Positions 1 through 7,400 of a DNA stretch of 64,000 nucleotides are shown here, piece by piece. Under the pieces are notes generated by a model. It was given only the letters and a program-made list of their open reading frames with translations. It did no database searches and was not told where the DNA came from. The DNA comes from Rhodoferax sp. (GTDB taxonomy: Bacteria > Pseudomonadota > Gammaproteobacteria > Burkholderiales > Burkholderiaceae_C): positions 1-64,000 of the forward strand of contig NZ_JAQURE010000012.1 of assembly GCF_028715765.1 (NCBI RefSeq), in the 5' to 3' direction. Position numbers and translations under genes: made by a program. The stretch's first letter is position 1; every line of letters starts with the position of its first letter.

Positions 1-452
1 TCAACGTGCCCCAAGGCAGTGTCAATGTGGTGCCGGGGCGCTGCACGTTCAGCCTGGATTTGCGTGCACCAAATGACCTGCAGCGCAATGATTTAGAGCG
101 TGACGTGCTATCTCATTTAAAGCAAATTTGTCAACGCCGTGGCTTGCAGTTTGAGCTGACGCAGAGCATGCGTGCCAGCGCCGCACCCAGTGCCCCAGTG
201 TGGCAGCAGGCCTGGGAAGCCGCTGTGGCCAGCCTGGGCCTGCCGGTGCACCGGCTGCCCAGCGGCGCGGGCCACGATGCCATGAAGCTGCACGAGCTGA
301 TGCCCCAGGCCATGTTGTTTGTGCGCGGCCAAAACGCAGGCATCAGCCACAACCCCTTGGAGGCCACCACCAGCGACGACATGCAGCTGGCGGTGGACGC
401 TTTCAGCCACTTGCTGGCGCAATTCAGTCAGTCGGGTGATGCACGCGGCTAG
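1..452 (+). CDS. Allantoate amidohydrolase/N-carbamoylase-like M20 hydrolase, C-terminal part
   Basis: This is the 3' end of a gene that starts left of the window; the frame is open from base 3 and the track's GTG start at 6 is only an internal codon. About 149 residues remain. The motifs PSGAGHDAM and NAGISHNPLE match the C-terminal metal-binding and dimer region of the AllC/HyuC group of M20 amidohydrolases, which hydrolyse allantoate, ureidoglycine or N-carbamoyl amino acids and release ammonia. The next gene is another M20 enzyme and then a xanthine permease, so a role in ureide or purine breakdown is likely. The exact substrate cannot be read from this fragment. Confidence 0.75.
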   Translation, partial: NVPQGSVNVVPGRCTFSLDLRAPNDLQRNDLERDVLSHLKQICQRRGLQFELTQSMRASAAPSAPVWQQAWEAAVASLGLPVHRLPSGAGHDAMKLHELMPQAMLFVRGQNAGISHNPLEATTSDDMQLAVDAFSHLLAQFSQSGDARG

Positions 453-507
453 CCCGCCCCACCCATCTCACGCCTATCCCCTTTAGCCTTTAGCCCTTCA
501 TCCCACC

Positions 508-1743
508 ATGACCACTTACACCCAACTCGATGCCTGGATTGATGCCCACTTTGTCGAACAAGTGCGCTTTCTGCAAGCCCTCATCCAAGTCCCCACCGAC
601 ACGCCACCGGGCAACAACGCCCCCCACGCCGAGCGCACCTTCGAGCTGCTGGCCGCTATGGGCATTGCCGCCGAAAAACACGCCGTGCCCAGCGCTGAAG
701 TGCAAGCCGCTGGCCTGCAAAGCATCACCAACCTGGTGGTGCGCCGTGCTTACGGGCCCGGTGGCAAAACTATTGCGCTCAACGCCCATGGCGACGTGGT
801 TCCCCCCGGTGAGGGCTGGACGCACGACCCCTATGGCGGCGAAGTGGTGGATGGCCAAATTTATGGCCGCGCCAGCGCGGTGAGCAAATGCGACTTTTCC
901 ACCTTCACCTTCGCCATGCGTGCCCTGGAGGCGGTGCGCAAACCCACCCAGGGCGCGCTTGAGCTGCTGTTCACCTACGACGAAGAGTTTGGCGGTTCGG
1001 TCGGCCCCGGCTGGCTGCTCAACCATAAGTTGACCCAGCCAGACCTGATGATTGCGGCCGGGTTCAGCTACCAGGTGGTCACTGCGCACAACGGCTGCTT
1101 GCAGTTGGAGGTCACCGTGCACGGCACCATGGCGCACGCCGCCATCCCTGAGTCAGGTGTCGATGCACTGCAAGCAGCTGTCAAAATTCTCAACGCTTTG
1201 TATGCACAAAACACCTTGTACCAGGCCATCACCTCCCAGGTAGAAGGCATCAGCCACCCGTATCTGAACGTGGGGCTGATCGAAGGCGGTACCAACACCA
1301 ACGTGATTCCCGGCAAAGTGCGCTTCAAGCTAGACCGGCGCATGATTCCTGAAGAAAACGCCGCTGAAGTGGAGGCCACGCTGCGTGAGCTGATTGCCCA
1401 AACCGCCGCCGCCTTGCCAGGCATCCGTGTGGAAGTGCGTCGCATTTTGCTGGCAGAGTCCATGAAGCCCCTGCCCGGCAACCAGCCCCTGGTGGCGGCC
1501 ATTCAGAAGCATGGTGGCGAAGTTTTTGGCGAGCCCATTCCAGCCCAAGGCACACCGCTGTACACCGATGTGCGGCTGTTTGGCGAGCGCGGCATTCCCG
1601 GTGTGATTTACGGCGCCGGCCCTCGCTCTGTGCTGGAGTCCAACGCCAAACGCGCCGATGAGCACCTGGCGCTGGCCGACCTGCGCCGCGCCACCAAGGT
1701 GATCGCCCGCACGCTGGCGGACCTGCTGGGTGCTGCAAACTGA
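508..1743 (+). CDS. M20 family ArgE/DapE-type metallohydrolase
   Basis: A 411-residue protein with the M20 layout: metal ligand His in NAHGDVVPP near residue 95, catalytic Glu pair in FTYDEEFGG near residue 155, a dimerisation lid with VHGTMAHAAIPESG near residue 208, and a C-terminal catalytic part. The usual GxxDMKG stretch is replaced by SAVSKCDFST, a variant I associate with a subfamily found beside purine and ureide genes. It probably removes an acyl or carbamoyl group from an amino-acid-like substrate. It lies 55 bp after the AllC-like gene and is probably co-transcribed with it. Family assignment is firm; the substrate is unknown. Confidence 0.75.
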   Translation: MTTYTQLDAWIDAHFVEQVRFLQALIQVPTDTPPGNNAPHAERTFELLAAMGIAAEKHAVPSAEVQAAGLQSITNLVVRRAYGPGGKTIALNAHGDVVPPGEGWTHDPYGGEVVDGQIYGRASAVSKCDFSTFTFAMRALEAVRKPTQGALELLFTYDEEFGGSVGPGWLLNHKLTQPDLMIAAGFSYQVVTAHNGCLQLEVTVHGTMAHAAIPESGVDALQAAVKILNALYAQNTLYQAITSQVEGISHPYLNVGLIEGGTNTNVIPGKVRFKLDRRMIPEENAAEVEATLRELIAQTAAALPGIRVEVRRILLAESMKPLPGNQPLVAAIQKHGGEVFGEPIPAQGTPLYTDVRLFGERGIPGVIYGAGPRSVLESNAKRADEHLALADLRRATKVIARTLADLLGAAN

Positions 1744-1791
1744 ACACGGGCTAGTCAACCTTGGCTTAAAACCCAATGGGCTAGGGTAATT

Positions 1792-1824
1792 CTGTATACA
1801 GTTTCTTCAAAAAATTGTATACAG
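1792..1824. promoter_or_regulatory. Tandem TGTATACA operator-like sites before the xanthine permease gene
   Basis: Two copies of the 8-bp palindrome TGTATACA (1793-1800 and 1816-1823), each followed by GTTT, lie 23 bp apart, about two helical turns, just upstream of the permease gene. TTGTATACAA-like palindromes are typical operators of FCD-type GntR repressors. No such regulator gene lies in this window, so the assignment is inference. Confidence 0.45.
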
Positions 1825-1861
1825 TTTAGGCTTCTCGAAAAAACCTTTTGGAGCCTTTTTC

Positions 1862-3349
1862 ATGTCCACTTCGATTCATCCGGTTGACGAACACCTGCCC
1901 ACGGGCAAAGTCGCCGCCCTGGGGCTGCAACATGTGCTGGTGATGTATGCCGGTGCCATTGCCGTGCCGCTCATTGTGGGGCGGGCGTTGAAGCTGAGCC
2001 CCGAAGACGTGGCTTACCTGATTTCTGCCGACCTGTTTTGCTGCGGCCTGGTCACCCTGATTCAGTCGCTGGGTGCCACCCAATGGTTTGGCATCAAACT
2101 GCCGGTGATGATGGGCGTGACCTTTGCCTCGGTGGCGCCCATGGTGGCCATGGCCAATGCCAACCCCGGCCCGATGGGCGCACAGCTGATTTTTGGTGCC
2201 ATCATTGGCGCGGGGCTCATCTCCATCTTGATCGCGCCGCTGGTCAGCCGCATGTTGCGGTTTTTTCCGCCAGTGGTCACCGGCACCATCATCACGGTGA
2301 TTGGCATCAGCCTGATGCGCATTGGCATCAACTGGATTTTTGGCAACCCCTTTGGCCCTACCGCCCCCAGCGTGGTCAACCCTGAGCATGCCAAGTGGCT
2401 GGCCGACGTGAGCCAGGCTGCAGGCGCGCCCGGCTCGGTGTTGCCCGCCGTGCCGAAAGATTTGGCACTGGTGCCCAAGGTGCCCAACCCCAAATACGCT
2501 GACTTGTCTGGTGTGGGTATTTCGGCGTTGGTGCTGGTGTCGATCATGATGATTGCGCGCTTTGGCAAGGGCTTTATTGCCAACATTTCGGTGCTGCTGG
2601 GCATCATCATCGGCGGCGTGGTCGCCACGGCCATGGGGTTGATGAATTTTGACAAGGTCGGAAAAGCGGCCTGGTTTGACGTGGTGCTGCCGTTCCACTT
2701 TGGCACGCCGGTGTTTGACCCGGTGCTGATTTTGACCATGACCCTGGTGATGATTGTGGTGATGATCGAATCCACCGGCATGTTTCTGGCGCTGGGTGAA
2801 ATGACCGAGCGCAAAGTGGACCAACCCGCCCTGGCGCGCGGTCTGCGCACCGACGGTTTGGGCACGCTCATCGGTGGGCTGTTCAACACCTTCCCCTACA
2901 CCAGCTTCTCGCAAAACGTGGGGCTGGTGGCAGTTACCGGGGTCAAGAGCCGCTTTGTCTGTGTGGCCGGTGGTTTGATTCTGATTGTGCTGGGCTTGTT
3001 GCCCAAAATGGCGGCGTTGGTCGAGTCGCTGCCCACGGTGGTGCTGGGTGGCGCCGGTCTGGTGATGTTTGGCATGGTGGCAGCCACTGGCATTCGGATT
3101 CTGGGTGGGGTTGATTTCAAGGTGAACCGCTTCAACGCCATGATTGTGGCGATCTCGATTGGCGTGGGCATGGTGCCGCTGATTGCGCCCAACTTCAAGC
3201 AATGGATGCCGCACGGCATTCACCCGCTGATTGAGTCGGGCATCTTGCTGGCCAGCTTGTGCGCCGTCGCCCTGAACCTGTTTTTCAACGGTGCCAACCA
3301 TGACACTGCGGCAGCCGTTCGTGCAGCCGCCCAGGCCGACACGCATTAA
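1862..3349 (+). CDS. NCS2 family xanthine/uracil permease
   Basis: A 495-residue inner-membrane protein with about 12-14 hydrophobic segments. It carries NCS2 hallmarks: GLQHVLVMYAGAIAVPLIVG at the N-terminus, the QNVGLVAVTGVKSR signature near residue 355, and the Glu-containing helix VMIESTGMFLALGE near residue 300. The family imports xanthine, uric acid or uracil by proton symport. A GGAG ribosome site lies 8 bases before the ATG. Upstream are two amidohydrolases and the tandem TGTATACA sites, which suggests induction by a purine intermediate. The gene converges with the ABC transporter on the other strand. Substrate choice between xanthine, urate and uracil is open. Confidence 0.85.
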   Translation: MSTSIHPVDEHLPTGKVAALGLQHVLVMYAGAIAVPLIVGRALKLSPEDVAYLISADLFCCGLVTLIQSLGATQWFGIKLPVMMGVTFASVAPMVAMANANPGPMGAQLIFGAIIGAGLISILIAPLVSRMLRFFPPVVTGTIITVIGISLMRIGINWIFGNPFGPTAPSVVNPEHAKWLADVSQAAGAPGSVLPAVPKDLALVPKVPNPKYADLSGVGISALVLVSIMMIARFGKGFIANISVLLGIIIGGVVATAMGLMNFDKVGKAAWFDVVLPFHFGTPVFDPVLILTMTLVMIVVMIESTGMFLALGEMTERKVDQPALARGLRTDGLGTLIGGLFNTFPYTSFSQNVGLVAVTGVKSRFVCVAGGLILIVLGLLPKMAALVESLPTVVLGGAGLVMFGMVAATGIRILGGVDFKVNRFNAMIVAISIGVGMVPLIAPNFKQWMPHGIHPLIESGILLASLCAVALNLFFNGANHDTAAAVRAAAQADTH

Positions 3350-3418
3350 GGCTTGAGCCAAAGACGACGTTGCGCACTGCATATGTTGCAATGCTACGGC
3401 GCCTGGCCTGGCCCCGGT

Positions 3419-4186
3419 TCAATGATCTTGCGAGCCCCGGTGCGCCCAACCGGTGGTGTGTTTCTCAATGGCGGAAAACAACTCATACATCACCATGGCC
3501 ATGGCGCCCACCACCACCAGCCCAGCAAATGCCAAACCCATTTGCATGCTGGAGCCAGCCGAAATCAGCAGGTAGCCAATGCCCTCATTGGCGGCGGTCA
3601 TTTCGCTCACCGTGGTGCCGACAAACGCCAGGGTGATGGCCACTTTGAGTGAGCCATAAAAGTAGGGCATGGAGCGCGGCAGCCCCACCTTCATCAGCAC
3701 ATCCCAGCGCTTGGCGCCCAGCACGCGCAACACATCTTCCAGCTCGGGCTCCAGCGTGGCCAGTCCGGTGGCAATGTTGACCATGATGGGAAAAAAACTG
3801 ATCAAAAACGCAGTCAATATGGCGGGGCCCACGCCAATGCCAAACCACACCACCAAAATCGGCACAAAGGCGGCTTTGGGCAAGGCGTTAAAGGCCGTCA
3901 TCAGCGGGTACACGGCGGCATAGGCCAGGCGCGAACTGCCAATCACAAATCCCAGCAACACGCCCACCACAATGGCCAAGCCAAAACCCACCATCGTCAC
4001 CCAGAATGTGCGCCAAGCGTGCCCGGCAATGGTGTCGCGAAACTCCCAAAACTGCGTCCAGATGCGCCATGGGCTGGGAAAGACGAACTCAGACACATCA
4101 AACCCAGAGCACAGCACTTGCCACAACACCAGCACTGCCAGCAGCAGCAGCCAGGGCGACCAAATTTCCATTTGTTTCTTGTTCAT
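3419..4186 (-). CDS. ABC transporter permease, NitT/TauT (SsuC/TauC) type
   Basis: A 255-residue inner-membrane permease with about six membrane segments and the EAA-type cytoplasmic loop (NALPKAAFVPILVVWFGIG) typical of the BPD_transp_1 permeases of nitrate, taurine, sulfonate and pyrimidine-precursor transporters. It is the last gene of a three-gene operon, preceded by its ATPase and periplasmic binding protein. The operon starts from a sigma-54-type promoter shared in mirror image with urease, so the cargo is probably a nitrogen source made or used in the purine/urea pathway. The cargo itself cannot be read from the sequence. Confidence 0.85.
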   Translation of the reverse strand: MNKKQMEIWSPWLLLLAVLVLWQVLCSGFDVSEFVFPSPWRIWTQFWEFRDTIAGHAWRTFWVTMVGFGLAIVVGVLLGFVIGSSRLAYAAVYPLMTAFNALPKAAFVPILVVWFGIGVGPAILTAFLISFFPIMVNIATGLATLEPELEDVLRVLGAKRWDVLMKVGLPRSMPYFYGSLKVAITLAFVGTTVSEMTAANEGIGYLLISAGSSMQMGLAFAGLVVVGAMAMVMYELFSAIEKHTTGWAHRGSQDH

Positions 4187-4212
4187 CAGAAAAACCTTGT
4201 GGGTGAATGCAG

Positions 4213-5040
4213 TTATTGAGGCACCGCTGCACCCGCTTGGCGCATGGCACCAATGTGGCCGCGCAAGTCGTGCACGATGTCGCTGAATGCCGAGGTGTAG
4301 GTCACTTCCAGCTCACGCGGGCGGGGCAGGTCAATCTCGCGCTTGACCACAAATCGACCCGGGCTCTTGCTCATCACATACACCGTGTCGGCCAGAAACA
4401 CGCTCTCGCGCAGGTCGTGTGTGACCAGAATCACGTTGAACTGCTGCTCGGTCCACAGGTCACGCAAGATGCACCAAAGTTCTTCACGGGTGAACGCATC
4501 CAGCGCACCAAAGGGCTCATCCAGCAGCAGCATCTTGGGTTCGTGAATCAGCGCGCGGCAGATGCTGGCGCGCTGCTGCATGCCGCCCGAGAGTTGCCAG
4601 GGGAATTTGTCTTCATAGCCAGCCAGACCCACTTTTTGCAGCAAAGCTCTGGCGCGTGCTTCGTATGCCTTGCGTTGAACCTTGAAATTGCTGCGGTAGG
4701 GTTCCACAATTTCCAGCGGCAGCAGCACGTTGTCGACCGTGGTGCGCCAGGGCAGCAAGGACGAGGCCTGAAACGCCATGCCACTGATCTTCAGCGGCCC
4801 GGTGACGGGTTGCTGGTTGATGTGGATGCGCCCCATCGAGGGCATCTTCAGGCCAGTGGCCAACTTCATGAAAGTGGACTTGCCGCAGCCTGAAGGCCCG
4901 ACGATGGCGATGAACTCACCTTGTCGCACCTTCAGGTCGATGGCCTCTACAGCGAACTGGTTTTGTGCCAGCAACGCGTCGTTGTAGGCCAGCCAAACGT
5001 CCGAGAAGTCGACAAACCACGGGGTTGGGGCGTGTTGCAT
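4213..5040 (-). CDS. ABC transporter ATP-binding protein, NitT/TauT (SsuB/TauB) type
   Basis: A 275-residue ABC ATPase: Walker A GPSGCGKST near residue 50, signature LSGGMQQR near 150, Walker B MLLLDEPFGALD near 170 and the H-loop VTHDLRES near 205. It energises the adjacent permease. The gene sits between binding protein and permease in the order binding protein, ATPase, permease. A copy of the dispersed AT-rich repeat fills the 75 bp between this gene and the upstream binding-protein gene. Confidence 0.9.
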   Translation of the reverse strand: MQHAPTPWFVDFSDVWLAYNDALLAQNQFAVEAIDLKVRQGEFIAIVGPSGCGKSTFMKLATGLKMPSMGRIHINQQPVTGPLKISGMAFQASSLLPWRTTVDNVLLPLEIVEPYRSNFKVQRKAYEARARALLQKVGLAGYEDKFPWQLSGGMQQRASICRALIHEPKMLLLDEPFGALDAFTREELWCILRDLWTEQQFNVILVTHDLRESVFLADTVYVMSKSPGRFVVKREIDLPRPRELEVTYTSAFSDIVHDLRGHIGAMRQAGAAVPQ

Positions 5041-5044
5041 TTTT

Positions 5045-5099
5045 ATATAAGAAATTGGCCTCTAGAGCTTACAGAATAAGCGCTAGTAGCTATTAAAAA
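5045..5099 (-). repeat. Dispersed AT-rich repeat (family A) between ABC genes
   Basis: The stretch contains CCTCTAGAGCTTACAGAATA followed by AGCGCTAGTAGCT. It matches other copies in the window such as those at 7341, 54063 and 54918. It fills the gap between the binding-protein and ATPase genes. Its function is unknown. Confidence 0.75.
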
Positions 5100-5115
5100 C
5101 AGATCAATTTGCGGC

Positions 5116-6144
5116 TCACTTTTTGGGCAAGATATCCAGTGCGGCCTTAGCCGGCAAAAAGCTGTCGTTCCAGACCGCTTCCGGGTTGACCCGGGTTTTG
5201 GTGTTGAACGCGTCCGACACTTGGCTGGCCATCAGCGACAGGCGAGAGCCGTTAACCTGACCAAACCCCTCAGCGCGGGCGCTGGGGCTGTTGATGGCGG
5301 TGTCAATGGCGAGTTGCAGGCGGCGCGTTTCGAGTGCCACATTGACGATGCCGTCACGCGCCTTCACGTCGGCAATGGCTGCCGCCGGATTCGCCATGAC
5401 CTCTTTGGCGCCCTTGGCAAAAGCCGTCAAAAAGGCTTTGATGGCCGCCGGATGTTCCTTGACCATTTTGGGTGAAGCAATGATCACATTGCCGTACAGC
5501 TTGACCCCATAGGCAGGGTAGGGCAGCACCACCACGTCGTCCGCCTTCACGCCACGCGCTTCCAGGTTCAGCAGCGAGGTGAAGGTGAAGCCGGTGATGG
5601 CATCCACGTCGCCACGCACCAGCATGGTTTCGCGCAGCGGCGGGTCCATGGCCGTCCAGGCCACGTTGGTGATGGCGTTGGCTTTGGCAAAAATGGGGAA
5701 CGCCTTGCGGCCTGCGTCGAACACCGGGGCACCGAGTTTTTTGCCGCTCAGGTCGGCTGGGGTTTTGATGCCGGATTTTTTCAGAGTCATGACCGAGGCG
5801 GGGGTGTTGTTGTAGACCACCATCACCGCCACGGGTTTGTTTGGCGCGTCGGGGTTGTTGGCATGGAACTCCATCAGCGCGGCCAGGTCGGCAAACCCCA
5901 TGTCGTAGGCGCCCGAGGCCACCCGCGTGACGGTGCCACCTGAGCCGTTGCCCGCGTCTACGCTCACGTCCAGCTTGGCTTCTTTGAAATAGCCCTTGGC
6001 GGCAGGGGTCAGAAACAGCGCGGCTGGCCCCTCAAAGCGCCAGTCGAGCTGGAATTTGATTGGTGTGACTTGCGCGTGAGCCAAAACACCCGCAGAGATG
6101 CCAACCAGAAACACTGCAGATTGAAGAAAGGTACGCTTGAACAT
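5116..6144 (-). CDS. ABC transporter periplasmic substrate-binding protein, NMT1/THI5-like
   Basis: A 342-residue secreted protein with an N-terminal signal peptide (MFKRTFLQSAVFLVGISAG, cleavage near AHA-Q) and the NMT1/THI5 fold, seen in FQLDWRFEGPAALFLTPAA and ASGAYDMGFADLAALMEF. Members bind pyrimidine precursors, nitrate, taurine or other small nitrogen and sulfur compounds. It is the first gene of the transporter operon and lies back to back with ureA. A sigma-54 promoter is seen 38 bp upstream, so expression is probably nitrogen-controlled. The ligand is unknown; a purine or pyrimidine derivative is a guess from context. Confidence 0.85.
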   Translation of the reverse strand: MFKRTFLQSAVFLVGISAGVLAHAQVTPIKFQLDWRFEGPAALFLTPAAKGYFKEAKLDVSVDAGNGSGGTVTRVASGAYDMGFADLAALMEFHANNPDAPNKPVAVMVVYNNTPASVMTLKKSGIKTPADLSGKKLGAPVFDAGRKAFPIFAKANAITNVAWTAMDPPLRETMLVRGDVDAITGFTFTSLLNLEARGVKADDVVVLPYPAYGVKLYGNVIIASPKMVKEHPAAIKAFLTAFAKGAKEVMANPAAAIADVKARDGIVNVALETRRLQLAIDTAINSPSARAEGFGQVNGSRLSLMASQVSDAFNTKTRVNPEAVWNDSFLPAKAALDILPKK

Positions 6145-6181
6145 GGGTGCCTTTTGAATGGGTTGAAAACCATCGCTTCAA

Positions 6182-6198
6182 AGCAACAAGAGTGCCAG
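6182..6198 (-). promoter_or_regulatory. Sigma-54 promoter of the NitT/TauT-type ABC operon
   Basis: On the minus strand the sequence reads CTGGCACTCTTGTTGCT, matching the -24/-12 consensus TGGCACn-N4-TTGCT with the required GG-N10-GC spacing. It would start the transcript about 27 bases before the binding-protein ATG. The two NtrC-like boxes at 6290-6348 lie roughly 100-160 bp upstream. Confidence 0.75.
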
Positions 6199-6289
6199 CT
6201 GGTTTTGACTGATGATCATCAGCCCACCCCAAAGGCCTAGGCTTGCCCAGCCGCACGCGCCACATGCATGGTGGTGGCCTCTTGGGCGC

Positions 6290-6348
6290 TGCACCATTGA
6301 AATGCAGACCCAGGTCTTGCGACTCAAATGGTTCATCAAATTGGTGCA
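6290..6348. promoter_or_regulatory. Pair of NtrC-like enhancer boxes between the ABC and urease operons
   Basis: TTCATCAAATTGGTGCA (6332-6348) matches the NtrC consensus TGCACCAwwwTGGTGCA at 15 of 17 bases. TGCACCATTGAAATGCA (6290-6306) has one perfect half and a weaker partner. The centres are 42 bp apart, close to four helical turns. They lie between two divergent sigma-54 promoters and could serve both. Confidence 0.6.
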
Positions 6349-6400
6349 TTTCCGTTAGGGTCGCCGGATATGGCGTGCTGCAGCCCCGCAGCAAATGATC

Positions 6401-6416
6401 GGGCATGGCTTTTGCG
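6401..6416 (+). promoter_or_regulatory. Sigma-54-like promoter of ureA
   Basis: GGGCATGGCTTTTGCG keeps the GG-N10-GC core of a -24/-12 promoter (consensus TGGCACG-N4-TTGC) with two deviations in the -24 box. It lies about 87 bp before the ureA ATG and about 60 bp after the better NtrC-like box, a usual enhancer geometry. Confidence 0.6.
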
Positions 6417-6502
6417 TTGCCATCACAATGCAAGCAAATTCTCGTGCTCGGCGCGCAAGTGCGGCCACACGACCCAATGGCCCAAACATTGAGTGAAACG
6501 AA

Positions 6503-6805
6503 ATGGAACTGACGCCTCGTGAAAAAGACAAGCTGCTGATCTTTACCGCTGGCCTGCTGGCTGAGCGGCGCAAAGCCCGTGGTTTGAAATTGAATTACCC
6601 CGAAGCTGTGGCCCTGATCAGCGCTGCCGTGATGGAAGGCGCGCGAGACGGTCAAACCGTGGCCGAACTGATGAGCTACGGCCGCACCCTGCTGACCCGC
6701 GCGGATGTCATGGACGGCATTGCCGAGATGATCCCCGACATCCAGGTCGAGGCCACCTTCCCAGACGGCACCAAACTGGTTACGGTGCACCAGCCGATTG
6801 TTTAG
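6503..6805 (+). CDS. ureA: Urease gamma subunit
   Basis: At 100 residues this has the normal length for UreA. It starts [20 protein letters not shown] and keeps the family segments [21 protein letters not shown] and [20 protein letters not shown]. It is the small structural subunit of cytoplasmic nickel urease, (UreABC)3, which hydrolyses urea to ammonia and carbamate. It is the first gene of a ureA-small ORF-ureB-ureC operon read from a sigma-54-like promoter with NtrC boxes. The accessory genes ureEFG lie 7 kb further on and ureD is 20 kb away on the other strand. Confidence 0.97.
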   Translation: MELTPREKDKLLIFTAGLLAERRKARGLKLNYPEAVALISAAVMEGARDGQTVAELMSYGRTLLTRADVMDGIAEMIPDIQVEATFPDGTKLVTVHQPIV

Positions 6806-6829
6806 GAAACCCCCTTTGAGGAGCGCGCC

Positions 6830-7015
6830 ATGAAATCTGTGATGAACTTAAAAAACATAGCTGCTTGCGCTTTATTTATAAGCGCTAGCACTTCTTTTGC
6901 CCATGAAAATCATGGGTTGGCAGGCAGCCATTGGCACGCCACAGACACTTGGGGCTTTGTGGCGCTAGGTGCTTTGGTGGTGCTGGGGTTTTGGTTTTCC
7001 GGGCATGACAAATGA
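6830..7015 (+). CDS. Small His-containing membrane protein between ureA and ureB
   Basis: A 61-residue ORF with a strong ribosome site (GAGGAG) before its ATG, and its stop overlaps the ureB start (ATGA). It has an N-terminal signal-like segment (residues 8-22, [13 protein letters not shown]), then a His-rich patch ([16 protein letters not shown]), then a single membrane helix ending in SGHDK. It therefore looks like a small periplasm-facing, membrane-anchored peptide. The signal segment is encoded by a copy of dispersed repeat A. Its His residues and its place inside a nickel-enzyme operon suggest a metal or urea-related role, but that is a guess; I do not recognise a named family. Confidence 0.65.
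   Translation: MKSVMNLKNIAACALFISASTSFAHENHGLAGSHWHATDTWGFVALGALVVLGFWFSGHDK
6853..6890 (+). repeat. Dispersed repeat A inside the small ORF
   Basis: ACATAGCTGCTTGCGC followed by TTTATTTATAAGCGCTAGCA is a copy of repeat A. It is read in frame as [11 protein letters not shown], forming the signal-peptide core of the 61-residue protein. Confidence 0.7.
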
Positions 7016-7329
7016 GCCAAGCCATGATTCCAGGCGAACTTTTTACCGATGGCCCTGAGCACACGCTCAACCCCGGCAGGCGCACCCTCACCCTGGTGGT
7101 GGTTAACGCGTCTGATCGCCCCATCCAGGTCGGCTCGCATTACCACTTTGCCGAAACCAATGGCGCATTGGGCTTTGATCGCGCAGCCGCGCACGGCATG
7201 CGGTTGAACATTCCGTCTGGTTCGGCGGTGCGCTTTGAGCCGGGGCAGCAGCGCACCGTGGAGCTGGTGGACTACGCTGGTGACCGTGTGGTTTACGGCT
7301 TTCGCGGCCTGGTCATGGGATCGCTTTGA
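7012..7329 (+). CDS. ureB: Urease beta subunit
   Basis: A 105-residue UreB beginning [20 protein letters not shown], with the conserved [19 protein letters not shown] and [20 protein letters not shown] segments. It is the structural beta subunit of urease that packs around UreC. Its ATG overlaps the stop of the preceding small ORF by 4 bp, indicating translational coupling. A copy of repeat A fills the 71-bp gap before ureC. Confidence 0.97.
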   Translation: MSQAMIPGELFTDGPEHTLNPGRRTLTLVVVNASDRPIQVGSHYHFAETNGALGFDRAAAHGMRLNIPSGSAVRFEPGQQRTVELVDYAGDRVVYGFRGLVMGSL

Positions 7330-7340
7330 ATTTACAGTGT

Positions 7341-7388
7341 TTTGTGCCTCTAGAGCTTATGGAATAAGTGCTGGAAGCTATTATTTTT
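7341..7388 (-). repeat. Dispersed repeat A between ureB and ureC
   Basis: GCCTCTAGAGCTTATGGAATA followed by AGTGCTGGAAGCTATTATTTTT is a degenerate copy of repeat A. It ends about 12 bases before the likely ureC start and creates a spurious N-terminal extension in the ORF track. Confidence 0.75.
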
Positions 7389-7400
7389 GAAAGTACTGAG

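Noticed and set aside
1826-3391. 521-codon minus-strand ORF
   Set aside because: It is a His/Gln-rich shadow of the NCS2 permease gene, which has clear family motifs and a ribosome site.
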